This document shows positions 19,071 through 30,155 of a stretch of 64,000 bases of DNA, one piece after another. The notes beneath the pieces are model-generated. The model saw only the letters and a list, made by a program, of their open reading frames with translations, was not told the DNA's origin and did not search any database. The translations under genes and the position numbers were made by a program. The DNA is taken from the NCBI GenBank assembly GCA_030407315.1, contig JALQPE010000083.1, positions 1 to 64,000 of the forward strand, written 5' to 3'. Numbering within the stretch: the first letter of the stretch is position 1; the number at the start of each line of letters is the position of its first letter. This stretch comes from Asparagopsis taxiformis (taxonomy: Eukaryota; Rhodophyta; Florideophyceae; Bonnemaisoniales; Bonnemaisoniaceae).

Positions 19071-19414
19071 CATCTATTGTCCCAGGCAGCGTATTTCACT
19101 ATCCGGCCATGTTGCCTAGGCCAATACACAACACTATCCGCCAACACTGCCCAGTACAGTAAATTACATCATATCCAACTATTGAATAAATCATTAATTT
19201 TTACTGTCTCCATTCACTGCCTCAGACAGTACTGTGAGACAGTGTTTTTTACTGTCTGCAGACAGTGTTCCGTACTGTCTGCCAGACAGTGCAAATCACT
19301 GTCTCCAAGTGTGGCATTAATTTTCATTTGCCGCATAGTGATTTTTACTGTCTCAGACAGTAAAAATCACTGTCTCGCAGTACTGTCTGAGGCCCCCTTT
19401 TCAACACCGTAGTG
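19071..19414. repeat. Right terminal repeats and TIR of element 1
   Basis: ACTGTCT/AGACAGT dyads as at the left end, closing with CAACACCGTAGTG at 19402-19414. If the target duplication is 3 bp, as usual for CACTA elements, it would be TCC (19415-19417); its partner is outside the window. Confidence 0.8.
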
Positions 19415-22400
19415 TCCAATTCCATGTTGTAGTCCTGGAACCTCTCTCCTGTGCACCCAAATCCTTCCGGGCCGTACATCACTGATCTCTGCGGTTCCGA
19501 GTCTCGAATCTTCGCATAGAAAATCGTCCCATTGTACCAGCCAATGACCGTCCCCTTCTTCAGTTTCTTCGCCGCGAATACGCCAAACCCACCACCTCTT
19601 ACCTCCGATTGCGAAACTTAGACACCGTAGAATGCGGCATCAGCAGCCAGAATCGCGTCCGGGTCTATGCTCCAAAACGAGTGCATGTCCTCGGCCGGCC
19701 ACTGGTCCATAGGCACCCCGCTCAATCTGTGAAGCATAGACCCGTCCTTCTTCATTGACGCAACGAACACAAGCAGATGGTTCGGCAATGCTGTCACAGC
19801 AGGTAAACCTTCTGGTGCATCTGAGATGTGCTTCTGACGAAGCCTTAGAGCTTTTCCTGTGACCGGTACCGACTCGTCCCCAAGAATACTCTCCACTTCA
19901 CGCTGCAAGATCCCCCCGTATCGCCCGGCTTTCACCTCACTGACGAAAGCATGCAGTATCCACTCCTGCGATGCATCGTGGCACCTTTTTTCCTTCTCAC
20001 ACCCAATGAACCGACGATACGTACCATCCCTCAACGTCATACACGCTATGGCTGTGCTGTACGTTCCCGAGAAGAAATCCATCACGATATCGTTCTGCTT
20101 CGAAAATCGTTCCAGAAGCTCACGAAGAGTGGTCAACGCCTTCTGCTCATGGCGCAGTCGGTTGTTCTGCCCATCATATTGAGCTTCACCAGCCGACAAC
20201 CTCGGAACGTTGTCAATCGCGTTGGTGAACCCAGGGTGCCTCGATATGTCCGGATTGTGCAACCTGTAATCCACCATATCGTACGCAGCCATACCCTTCC
20301 CCCGCTTATACGCATGGATAACGAAATCGTGCATATTATGCAGTGTGCACGTTTTCGTCGATGGATTGGACGTAAAGCTGTGTGGTCGGCGAGATAGCAC
20401 GACTGGAACACTGTCCACAATCATCTTGCCAGGCTCGGCATTTCTGATTGCATCCATCCATGCCACGAGTTGGCGCACGCTGGAATAGATCAGAGCATGG
20501 CCGCCAGGCCGAAGAACTCGAACTATTTCACACGCAACACTCGCCAACTCTTCCGGCTCCAGAATATCGTACTCCGAGTTTTCTCTGCCGCCTTCCCGCC
20601 TCGTGTTGAATGGAGGATCAGTGAGCACAAGCTGAACACTGTCCTCCAACACGCCATCTTCCAGGAAACTAATTTTGTCCTCCACCTCTTTGGCTACATC
20701 AGTGGCGTCACAATTCACAGTGTGAATGTAACGCCCCATCACAGCTTCCAGCTTGGTGACATATTCTGGCTTGGTTTCCTTTCCGACGTCAACGAGCGGT
20801 GCTTCTGTAGGCGATACAGTGTCAACCTCCATAGCGTCATCCTCGGCCACACCTTCTCTTGTTGCTGTTTCGCTAGCAACCGCCGCATTATCGTCCTCTC
20901 CACCACCGCGCTCCAGCCTAGCCTTCTTCCTCTGTGGCTCCAGACTATCCTCTTCTATATCCTCGCTGCCATTGTTTGGCACTGCTGCGGATATTTCCAT
21001 CTGCGCAGGTGCACCTTCAAGGATGCCAGGCTCGGGCGTATCCTCAAGACTGTGCAACTCATCCATGGTCAGAGGAAGCTTTCGTTGCTCTCGGGTTCGC
21101 AATAACCAAGCCTTCAGCCTCCTCTGACCATCCAGGGCATGAGACGTGTTCAACTTGGCTCGCATGAACGAGTTCAATCCGAACTTGTCAGGAGTGTTGA
21201 AAAGCAAGGCTCGAAGTCTCTGCATCAGCTGACCACGCTCGGCGAACACATTCACCTCAGTGACACATTGGCGTATCGACAGCAGGAAGGCGCTTGTCAA
21301 TGATCGCAGCCTTGCATCCACAGCCACTGGAAGGTCGGCACAGAACCCGTTTTCACTGTCTACAGTTTTCGGGACAATGGTCAGGTTTTTTCGATGCTCC
21401 TCGACCGCACAGCCATCAGACCGATTCGGGAGTGACCTGAAGCAAAGGCTCGCGGGATCGAATACCATGAACGGCCAGCACATCGATTCAACATCCTCAT
21501 ACCCCAACACTCTTGCCCCGGTATCCCATGCAGCTAACACACGGTCGACAACAAATCCAAGCTGGTTGGCTTGCGCACTGGATGTTGCAATTCCAACCAT
21601 TCCACCACCACCAATGGCCCCGGATGTGGCTCTGGCCCGCCTAGATGGCACACTGCCCATCTCCTTACTGCGAATAGCCAAGATACACTGGCACATCATA
21701 ACCATCAGCCTCCTGAACCGCTTCTGGCTAGCCTGCAAAGAATCTTGCATATCGGATGTAGCGCCGTCCAGAAAGTACCTGCTCGAAAGCAGTTCACGGT
21801 TCAGTGGAGAGGACAATTGTCCGCGGGGTGTCTTGCCAAACATTTCGACGGCACGAGAACTAGTCACCCCCACCAGTTTCGGAAACTCAACCATCCTCGG
21901 AGAATCACCCATCTCTGCATTGAGTCCCCATGCATGACAAAACATTTGCCACAGACGCAAATCAATCGCACTCGAATCTTCTGCTCGGTGATACGGCCGA
22001 AGCACAGCCAGAATAGACATGCATGAGCTGTACTGCGGTTTACCACTCAGGCTTGAAGCAATTTGGCCGCTTGGATCGCAGGATTTGATCCAGCCCAACA
22101 CATCAGCCATCCTCACAGACGAAATGTGAGCGTACTTGTCCTTTCCGTTTTGGACCCAGTACTCGTCTCTGAGATCAACGGCGATCATCAGATACTCAAC
22201 AAACACCATGCGCCTTTGCAGGCCTGCAATGTCGTTGGATGTCGTCGCTCTCACACGGTCCAGCACAACAGCAGTACTGCTGTTGGTGTCCGCCACGATA
22301 GACTCTTCTCGCATAGGAATCGTAACGCCAGGAGGAAAGACGCCCTTCTCCATTCCACGTACAATTGCCATGCAGCGGTGCGCTCCATCCAATATCTCCA

Positions 22401-22590
22401 GAACGCCTTCTCGTAACCTGCCAGTCACGGGATGAGCTGTGTCATAACCGCTGTTGCGAATGCTCTCCATGAGCGCTTCCACATGACTTGCATCAACATC
22501 GCGAATCGATACGAATTTGCTGACTTGATTGGAGTCGATGAACACCCATCCGTCGTGCTTTTCACCGTGATTGTGGAACGTTCCTTCCAT
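19415..22590 (-). pseudogene. Broken ParB-MTase-SET gene of element 2
   Basis: It is nearly identical to the gene at 3282-6749 from its ATG at 22590. A TAT to TAA change at 19618-19620 ends the frame just before the SET domain, and element 1 interrupts the remaining SET sequence at 19415. The ParB-like domain, linker and methyltransferase, including DPPF and DFFSGT, remain intact, so a 990-residue ParB-methylase without SET could still be made. The few substitutions relative to the left copy fall mostly outside the methylase. Confidence 0.85.
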
Positions 22591-23103
22591 GGCGAACAAA
22601 GGTAGAGTTTTTAAGAAAGGGATAGTTGGTTGCTGCTTGACCAGGGTGGCGCAAAGCAGAAGTTGGTTGTTTAAAACAAAGTGTCAGCGAGTGGTAGCAC
22701 TTCGGTGGCTGTTTCCTTTCCACCCCTGTCCGAACCTTTACAAGATAACTACATCGACTGTTAGCTCAATAATCAATGTAATACTAAAGTAATACTCAAA
22801 ATATTTTTCCATGCAATTTATTGGGCCCCGTAACATCTCTAAACGTATCTTTGTAGTCCAATCGTATGCATCCGACATTCACTTCTAGAACGATTATTCA
22901 CATCAAATTTTATGCTGCAATCAGTTCATGGCAGACATCATCCACACTGACGTGTCAATTTTGTCAATTGTCCATTCTATTTCTACACTAGCTAAACATC
23001 TCTTCTCGACCTTTCCAATCCTCCTAGTATATACTACTCTTCAGCAGAAGGTAACGGTTAGGCTTTCACTAATACAACAATTCTATCCCATAGCTATCCC
23101 AAC
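22591..23103. promoter_or_regulatory. Divergent promoter region between MTase and Tudor-like genes
   Basis: Two genes start outward from this 513-bp AT-rich gap. On the plus strand, AGTATATACT at 23026-23035 lies about 75 bp before the 462-aa ORF. The minus-strand promoter is less clear. In element 1, the half beyond 22864 has been deleted. Confidence 0.5.
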
Positions 23104-24492
23104 ATGCTTCCTCTCGCTCCAAACGACGTTATAGAAGTTCAATGGGAACTTCGGCCGTTTGGGAGGAAGCGAAAAATTGTGTGGTGGTCTGCAATCGTCA
23201 AGGAAATTACTCGGGTCAAGACTAAAACAGACCCATTCCTCCATGCGTTGCTCGAATACAAAGCTGAATATGGTTTCGCCTCTACCCTTTCTCAAGTCAA
23301 GATCTCAGATCGTAATGAGCTCGTCGACAAGGATTCCGGAAGGGTTCTCCCGTGGCGAAGTGGTGAGCTTCGCAGTATGGACTCACCTCCATCCCCAGCA
23401 GAGAGAGACCCGGACTACGGCATTGACCACACTCGCCACCGCCACCGCGGCATCCTTCAAGATTGCACTGCGGATCAAATGAAGAAGACCATAGCAGAAA
23501 TGCTGGCAAGATTGGAAAAGCTGGAGTCAGCTGCCAAACATCCTCTTCCCCCTCCATTCGATTCCAACAACTCCATGAACTCCTCTGCTCTGACTTTATG
23601 TAGCATTCTGTTTCAGAAGCTTGGTGTGTACACGGACAAGCCCCTCTCCCTCCGGATGACAAAATCCGAGCACTCCAGGGGAATGCGACAAACATCGCAA
23701 GAAGAAATCAGAGTACAGGCTCACTGCTCCCTTGCTCAATTCCGCACTATTGCCATTCAATGCAAGGCGAAAGAGAATCGTGACGTTCTCTTCCAGCCGT
23801 CCTTTGAGGACATCACCTTTCCCTCTGGAAATGAGTCGGATCTTTCCATCATTTTCCCCACCTTTCAGGCACTATGTGACTCCATAGGTACCTCGCAACA
23901 CGGGTTCCAGAAAATATTGGTGAAGAGCAGGGCGGAACGCGATGGAGGCAGCTCATCGATTGTCCGAATTTTAGGAAATCTAGTCGACGTTGATTGCTCT
24001 CATGATGCTCCTTCTTCCGCATTTCTCGTCGGCTCATCTGCTTACGTCCTGTCCAGCCCAGACCAACGTATGACAGTTCTTTGCAGAGACTCCTACGAGT
24101 TTGACCACGTCAACAATACATTTTTACATCCCCTATGTCTTAGCGAACTATCACAGTCTAGCATCGTGGACTCTTTCCACCTACGTGATAAGGCTACTGT
24201 TACCTATGGAGCAACGTTTTCGTTACTGTGGAGACGTATTCAGCGCCGAGCCAGTTACAGAACTTTCCAGCCTTTATCAACCGCAGAGAGGCTTAGAACA
24301 CTATATCTACGCTTACCTTGCTGTATTTTCAGTGGTACTACTACATGCCAGGAGCTTGAAGACATTGGCTATGAGGTTATCTCTCGTCTTGGCTCCAATG
24401 CGGATTCAGACACTACCCACCCTCCCTCTCCTCCACCTGCCACCTTCCACCTGCAGTCCGGAGCAAAAATGATAAAGCACACCTATCCGTAG
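23104..24492 (+). CDS. Tudor/Agenet-like N-terminal domain protein, 462 aa
   Basis: Start ATG 23104. Residues ~5-85 read like an SH3-fold Tudor/Agenet module: EVQWELRP, then a basic turn, VWWSAIVKEI, a LLEYKAEYGF strand, VKISDRNEL and LPWRSGE. About 120-150 is a short predicted coiled coil. The remainder (about 160-440) has no motif I recognise. Tudor/Agenet domains bind methylated Lys/Arg or DNA, so a chromatin-reader role beside a SET-containing protein is plausible but is inference from a weak fold resemblance. The gene is divergent from the MTase gene and convergent with ORF1. This is the only intact copy in the window; the homologue at 2700-3011 is a remnant. Confidence 0.65.
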   Translation: MLPLAPNDVIEVQWELRPFGRKRKIVWWSAIVKEITRVKTKTDPFLHALLEYKAEYGFASTLSQVKISDRNELVDKDSGRVLPWRSGELRSMDSPPSPAERDPDYGIDHTRHRHRGILQDCTADQMKKTIAEMLARLEKLESAAKHPLPPPFDSNNSMNSSALTLCSILFQKLGVYTDKPLSLRMTKSEHSRGMRQTSQEEIRVQAHCSLAQFRTIAIQCKAKENRDVLFQPSFEDITFPSGNESDLSIIFPTFQALCDSIGTSQHGFQKILVKSRAERDGGSSSIVRILGNLVDVDCSHDAPSSAFLVGSSAYVLSSPDQRMTVLCRDSYEFDHVNNTFLHPLCLSELSQSSIVDSFHLRDKATVTYGATFSLLWRRIQRRASYRTFQPLSTAERLRTLYLRLPCCIFSGTTTCQELEDIGYEVISRLGSNADSDTTHPPSPPPATFHLQSGAKMIKHTYP

Positions 24493-24756
24493 TTATCCTG
24501 TTCCTGGGTATTCCATTCTAGAGCTCCTGTGGCCATCAATTTCTAGTAATCTAGTAAAGACGGATACCCTCACTCCTTCCTACTTCGACTATTCCACTAC
24601 CTGTCTCTGCGCTGTTCCTTCGACTTGACACTATCGTCTGACTGGTTTCCTGATGTCTCGTATCTATCTACTTCCATCTATTACAAAATTCAACTCAACA
24701 GAAATTTTTATTTCTTCATTCTTCGTCTACTATACCGAAACCGGTTTCATCCGATA

Positions 24757-26279
24757 CTACTCCCCTTCATTCTCGATTTCATCATCGACGAATACCTTCA
24801 CATATTCTGCATCTCCTCCGTCCTCTTCCATAGACCTGAAGCTCTCCTCCAGCACTGATTCCCCCCATCGTCTACATTCAGTTCTTCATATCTATCACGC
24901 GATATAGTCAAAACCTCCTCATTCATGAACCGACTACTCACCCGCTCCCCGGGAAGAAGCAGTTTCACTGCTTCATTGATTTCCCGGATTTGCGCTCCTC
25001 CCACCTCTGCTCCACTTTGAAATTTCAAAATCGTTCGGAACTCGTATGCAAGTATGTAGATGAATTGCAAGGAGTATTCTGAACGTCGCAAGAACATGTT
25101 CTTATCAGAACATTGCGTGTAGGCGACTGCAAAGTTCAGTGCAACCTCTACTAAATTGATCCTCCTAGTCAAAAACCTCTTGTCCGGTTCTCCAATTTTT
25201 TGAACTTCGTACTCGACTTTGAATAGCATTTCTTTTCGCAACGCAATGAAGTCGCGAAGAATCTTCATATTCTTGTCATCCATTGCTGCACGCTCCGCTG
25301 CATTCATTTTCCTCTGCGCCGAGTACAGACTTGGAACTGACATGTCCAGCCCACCGTCGTGCAAATGATGCTCCATGCCGACTGAACCTTGAAACCCACT
25401 GTATAGAACGAATCCAAGATCTCGGATGAACCGGTTTCGCACATGATCTCTGGACTTGTTCATAAACCCGGTCACTGCCGTGAGTGCCGATTTCGTCACA
25501 GTGATGCCTACCTCCTTTCTGTGCAACGGCCCATTGTCACCAACCTTTCTTCGCTTCTGCTTTCGAGCGGCCCCATCACTTGCCTCGGACGTCCCATGCA
25601 TTCCATCCATGCGAGCAGAGTCCGTTCTGCGAATTGTCTCCTCAATGGTCCCGGTAGTCACATACCCCCGCGCCCTCCACCGTTCGATACCTTCCGAAGT
25701 TCCATTGGAGCTGGAACGGTCTCCTCCCTGTCTGAAAGAATTGTTTTGACACGTATTCTTGATTAAAGAGGTCACAACTTGGCAGCGCAATTCAATGTGG
25801 TTCCGACCGGCAAGCGTCCTATTGAACACATCCTTTCGCTCATTGCTCTGCCTGGCGAACATCAGCGTATTGATTAGCTGTCATCCGTTGAAATGCCTAT
25901 CCCTCTTATCCACCATTGCCTTCGTGTACGTTGGAACAACAGCACACAGCACAGCACACACCATTTCGAACGTGAACGATTTCTCCGCATCCTGCGCAAT
26001 GCGGAGACGTTCCCTGTCCTTCTCGGAGGCGATCTTCTTCGGATGTCCTTGTCCCTGGCTCAGAAGCCCATCGACGATGCTCTTGACCTCCTGCATATTG
26101 GTGTTTAGCATGGAGACAGTCTTGGCGACATTTCCGAGAGTCTCGCGTAATTGAATGGTGCTCTTCTCGACGGCATCCATTTTATCACTCAGGGCTTTCA
26201 GCTCTGCAGTGATGTTCGAAAAGCCCTCACGCGTTATTTCGGAAAATGCGGCGATGCTTACGGAGGTTTCGGGATTCAT
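24757..26279 (-). pseudogene. Broken ORF1 (coiled-coil protein) of element 2
   Basis: It matches 907-2433 from ATG 26279 down. A TGC to TGA change at 25881-25883 cuts the frame after 132 residues. A second lesion is a one-base loss in a G run (seven G in the left copy, six here, at 24861-24866), which replaces the acidic tail. A small in-frame loss also lies near the middle (LDIES to LDMS). Confidence 0.85.
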
Positions 26280-27188
26280 CTTGACCTTGCAATTGGAGTT
26301 TGCTAAAAGGAGAATTGCTTTGAAGGATGGATGTCACGCTTAGCACAGCAGTGTTGTAGCAAATATCATTTCAGTGGATGCATCCATCCTGTTCTACTCT
26401 ACATAATAATAATGCTTCCCAGTGCTCCGTAACGGTTATTTTTCATAATTTAGAGGTGGATAGTGCGTATTCTTTCCTTTGCCACCACCCACGTCCTGTG
26501 CATACCACACCTCGCTACCAGACTGACGTCTCCTACTCGACACTTTCAATGCAAAGATAGATAGGTATAATTTGAAATGCTAAACTCAACATAATATAGC
26601 TACTCTGTACATTCTCTCCTTACGGTGAGACAAATGAGATATGTTCTGTTCTGTTCTCCCAATCTTTCATTCTACGTCCTATTCAACATCTAGCTTCCCT
26701 GCACCCAACTATCTGTAAAGCACCATTACAATTACTATAGTCGTATACCACACACCATTCCAATATTTACCTTCACACCAACACTATGCTCCATATTTCC
26801 TCTCAAGCCCACTCCACCAGACAGTGTTGTGAACCAATGCACGGTACTACCCGCAGACAATACAATTTGCTATCTACACTACTGTCTACATATTTCCCCA
26901 GACAGTGCAGTAATACAATACAATGCACTGCCTCAGACAGTAAAATGTACTGTCTGCACATACCGTCTGGCGGCAACACTTCCGGACAGTAAAATTTACT
27001 GTTCTGGACAGTAAATTTTACTGTTTTTGGTACTGTCCAGATTTCGTGCCAGTTTACTGCTGCAGCAGTATTCTGAAATTTCCAGACAGTAAATTTTACT
27101 GTCTCCGCGCACTGTCTTGGCCAGACAGTAATTTTTACTGTCTCAGACAGTAAATTTACTGTCTTTTTCCATTCCCAACACCGTAGTG
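26280..27188. repeat. Leader and subterminal repeats of element 2
   Basis: Inverted copy of 1-906, with AGACAGT/ACTGTCT dyads from about 26815 to 27165 and the TIR CAACACCGTAGTG at 27176-27188. Confidence 0.8.
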
Positions 27189-28231
27189 TGTAGGTCGTCG
27201 TTTACTCGCTCATCGCGTAGCGTCGTGCGTAAGAGGTCTTCCCAATGCGGCGTCGCGTTCGCAATTCCGTCGGTTTCGCGCGGGTCCGGCGGGTTCGTCG
27301 CGTTGCGTGGCGTCGCATCGTCGGGCGGTCGGTCTTGCGGAGTCGGCGCTTCTTGTGCAACTTGTAGGCAACCTACGGGGTTGGGCACTGCGGCGCCCAC
27401 CTTCATGCCTTTGGGCAATACCTGTATGCGGGTGCCGGCGTTGTGCACATGCACACTGAAGGGCACGGTCCTTTTAACCTGCGTTTCACCATTGGCTAGA
27501 CGCAGCAACTTCTGTCCGGAGAGGTCGGTCGCGGGTATCGTGATGCAGCGTCCGTCAGCGCCCGTGGTGACTTCTATAGCTCGCGTCGCGTGTGGCGGAA
27601 TCGACGTGCGACGCGCAACGCGGATTGGCGCGAAATCTGTTGGTCGGGTAGTCTTGGGGGTCGGTGCGCGGCGCGGTTTCGTCGGCGTGCGCGGGAGCAT
27701 CGGAACGTGGTCTCCATAGCGGGTTCGCAACGCGCGCTGCGGCCAAGTATAGATCATCCGAACCACACGGTCGATGAAGTCTGCTCCCAGGATGCAAGGG
27801 ACGGATAAGCGCGGCATCACCAGGAAAGTTTGAAGGTGCGCGCGGGCACCTAGAAGAACGCTAAGTCGCAACGACGCGTTCGGCGCGAGACGTCGTCCGT
27901 TCGCGTCGATAATCGCGCAGCGCAGCGTTGGTGGCGTAGCGTGGCGCTTCCAATCAGCACCTAGTACGTTCTCGCGAATGAGGCTCGGGCCCGCGCCGGT
28001 ATCAAGCACAGCGGTCACCGCGGTGGCCGTTCGTAGATTATATCCAACGCGTACCTCGAGTTTGTAGTTCGCGGTAGGGGTCTGAAACGGGACCACTGTT
28101 TCGGGTGGCAACGGAGGCGGTCTTTCGCGCGGCGGTTGCGTCATCGCGCGTCGCGTGTCCGTTGAGTGGAGAGGAGTCGGCCCACCCGCTACGACTCCTC
28201 GTAGGCGTTTCCCGGGTCTTCTGCGAAGCAA
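27189..28231 (-). CDS. Retroelement A protease region, truncated
   Basis: Aspartic protease of retropepsin type: AVLDTGAGPSLI holds the catalytic D-T-G, and PCILGADFID is the usual downstream ILG motif. The frame continues past 27189 into the CACTA end and stops at 27143, so the last 15 codons are foreign. The start overlaps the zinc-knuckle ORF by 43 bp in another frame, so expression would need frameshifting, or a frame has been lost by mutation. Confidence 0.75.
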
Positions 28232-28926
28232 ACCGAGTGGGGCGTGAGCTGCTCGCCGTCGTGCGCGTCGTCTTCGCGCGTGCGTTCGCTTTCGCGCTCT
28301 CGTGCGTCATCGTCCGCGGAAACTTCGAAAACCTGAACGTTACGCTGCAGGTTCAGTTCTTCGGGCGTTAGGCGCGCGTGGCTATGCATCTCGCGAATCG
28401 CGGCCTGCTGCTCGGGCGAGAGCAGTGGGCAGTTTACCATAGGGTGCCCGAATTTCCTACATATCAGACAGCGGAACGCCGCTGTGCGAGACGTGTCGGC
28501 CGGTGCCGTCTGTCTCACGATAGGCGGTGGGTAAGTTGCGCGCGGTATGTGCGCCGTGTACGGTCCCGCGCGTTCGCGTTCTCGGTCGTCGTTATGCGGA
28601 GAGCGGCGCGAACGGTCGGCGGGCGAGGCGTCGCGAGAGCGTGGCGTGCGATAATTCGACGAAGGATTACCAAGCGAGGTTGGACTTCGCATGGGGTTCG
28701 GGGTCGAGAACTTCCGTTCGCGCGGAGCGTGCGGCGTCGCAGCGGAGGTTGAGACGTTTGGCGATGAGAAGCCTGATGGCGGGGTATGCCCCACGGTCAG
28801 CGCTTGCATCGTTGGTGTTTCCTCCTCTTCCACGTAGAGCGCAGGCGTTCGTCGCAGTAGCGGTCGCGCGCTCGTCGTCGGCGTCATCGCTCGGTGCATG
28901 TCCCCATGGCTCTGCGCCATAGACAC
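28189..28926 (-). CDS. Retroelement A nucleocapsid-like ORF
   Basis: Contains one CCHC zinc knuckle (CLICRKFGHPMVNC) followed by an acidic stretch. Arg/Pro/Ser-rich sequence precedes it. It sits between Gag and protease in a different frame from both; the upstream Gag stop (28926-28928) touches the start of this frame, which begins with GTG. It is probably the C-terminal part of Gag. Confidence 0.65.
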   Translation of the reverse strand: MSMAQSHGDMHRAMTPTTSARPLLRRTPALYVEEEETPTMQALTVGHTPPSGFSSPNVSTSAATPHAPRERKFSTPNPMRSPTSLGNPSSNYRTPRSRDASPADRSRRSPHNDDRERERAGPYTAHIPRATYPPPIVRQTAPADTSRTAAFRCLICRKFGHPMVNCPLLSPEQQAAIREMHSHARLTPEELNLQRNVQVFEVSADDDARERESERTREDDAHDGEQLTPHSVCFAEDPGNAYEES

Positions 28927-30155
28927 TAGTTCAAGGTGTATCGCCGCGGGTCACGAGACAGCGCGTCCCACACGAGGTGCTGCGCATAGGGTCGTAGACC
29001 GTCGACGAAAATAGAAACAAGCGTTCGCTCGCTAAACGCATCGCCACAGCGCAGCGCGCGGCGTCGTAGTCTCGTAGCGAATTGCGTTTCGGTTTCCTTC
29101 GGGTCTTGCGTTTGTTGCGCCACGTCACGGTACGCTTGCGCGACGTCGCCTTCGCGCGCATAGGTTAGCAGGAGCCACTGAACGGCTTCCGCGTAGCACG
29201 TAATCGAGTCGACGCCCGCGCGCGAGCCTCGGAACGTTCCTCCCACGTACGTTTGGAACGTGTCGCGCGCCTCGTCGGTGAGGAAATACTTGAGAATCGG
29301 CAACGCTGCACCTTCGGATACGCCGGTGTCGTCGCATGCGCTCTTGAAATACTTCAGGAACGATAGCACGGCGATTCCGTCAGCGCCCGTGAAATTCTCT
29401 CCTTGCATCGAATGGCGCACCATTTTCGCGGTGTTAGCCAATTCGCTCGCAATTGCTCGGTTAAACGCGCGGTCCGTGTTACGCAAGCGATACGTGCGAT
29501 ACGAAAGCGCGCGCGTGAACAGCTCGTTCAACGGCTGGATCTCTACCAGCCCGGGAGGCGCGGGTCCGTTGTCGCTATCCGAACGCGGGTGGTCGTCGAA
29601 TGACAGGTCCTGGCGCGCCAGTTCCAGCCATCCTTCGGGATCCGCGCTGCGCGCGTAGTTCGTAGGGGTCCCGCACGCTGCGGTTCGCGTTCGGTTTTCG
29701 CGCGCAGCGACGTTTGCGAGCTCAATATTGTGCTCCTCGCGGGAGTCCATCGTAGTGACGATTAGGTTGTGGACTTGTGCCCTCATCTGAGCCGTCAATC
29801 CACGTGATTGGCCCATGATAGCGCGGTCCACCGCCGCTCGTACTTCAGCCTGGAGCATGCATTGGAACGTAGGGTCGTCCACTACTTGTCGAACCAAGCT
29901 CGGTAGCGTTGCGGACGGCGTAGCGTGCACGTCAGAAACGCGGAACTCGGCCTCGCGCTTCGTTGCGGCGCCATCGTCGGAAGTCTGCGCGTCGTCATCG
30001 ATGCTCGCGAGCGCTTGCGTCGGTAACGGCGGCCACGGGGAAGCGGTAGGGTCAGGGATATGTGAAGTGACCAGCGCGTCGACTGCGTGCGTTTGCAAAG
30101 CGACTGGCGGCGGTTCGGTCGTCGCGTTCGATCGCTCGGGCGCGGATGGATCCAT
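28926..30155 (-). CDS. Retroelement A Gag capsid, 409 aa
   Basis: ATG 30155. The N-terminal ~130 residues are Pro/Ala/Ser-rich. The segment ~225-400 has the shape of a Ty3 Gag capsid: LSFLKYFKSACDD, ALPILKYFLTDEARDTFQTY, WLLLTYAREGDVAQAY, then ETQFATRLRRRALRCGDAF and IFVDGLRPY, the retrotransposon Gag pattern. It forms the virus-like particle coat of the element. No zinc knuckle lies in this frame. Confidence 0.75.
   Translation of the reverse strand: MDPSAPERSNATTEPPPVALQTHAVDALVTSHIPDPTASPWPPLPTQALASIDDDAQTSDDGAATKREAEFRVSDVHATPSATLPSLVRQVVDDPTFQCMLQAEVRAAVDRAIMGQSRGLTAQMRAQVHNLIVTTMDSREEHNIELANVAARENRTRTAACGTPTNYARSADPEGWLELARQDLSFDDHPRSDSDNGPAPPGLVEIQPLNELFTRALSYRTYRLRNTDRAFNRAIASELANTAKMVRHSMQGENFTGADGIAVLSFLKYFKSACDDTGVSEGAALPILKYFLTDEARDTFQTYVGGTFRGSRAGVDSITCYAEAVQWLLLTYAREGDVAQAYRDVAQQTQDPKETETQFATRLRRRALRCGDAFSERTLVSIFVDGLRPYAQHLVWDALSRDPRRYTLN

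Larger units (their letters stand above)
1..19414 (+). mobile_element. CACTA-type DNA transposon, element 1 (about 19.4 kb)
   Basis: The right end is 19402-19414 (CAACACCGTAGTG), the reverse complement of CACTACGGTGTTG. The window opens with AACTACGGTGTTG, which matches this end except for its first base. Both ends are followed inward by AGACAGT/ACTGTCT repeats, the usual subterminal arrangement of CACTA elements. Cargo in order: coiled-coil ORF (+), ParB-MTase-SET (+), ParB-dioxygenase (-), Tnp2-like transposase-dioxygenase (-). Sequence right of 19414 continues inside the SET gene of an inverted sister copy, so element 1 has inserted there. The left flank and its target duplication are outside the window. 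An alternative is that 7026-13793 is a separate nested element carrying the ParB-dioxygenase gene. Confidence 0.7.
19415..27188 (-). mobile_element. Element 2: inverted sister copy of the CACTA element, interrupted by element 1
   Basis: Reading leftwards from the TIR at 27176-27188, it matches 1-6457 with small differences plus one extra 1302-bp segment. It stops at 19415, inside the SET domain, exactly where the right TIR of element 1 ends. The rest of element 2 should lie left of the window. It was inserted in the protease-pol region of retroelement A; TGT (27189-27191) is the possible 3-bp target duplication. Confidence 0.8.
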
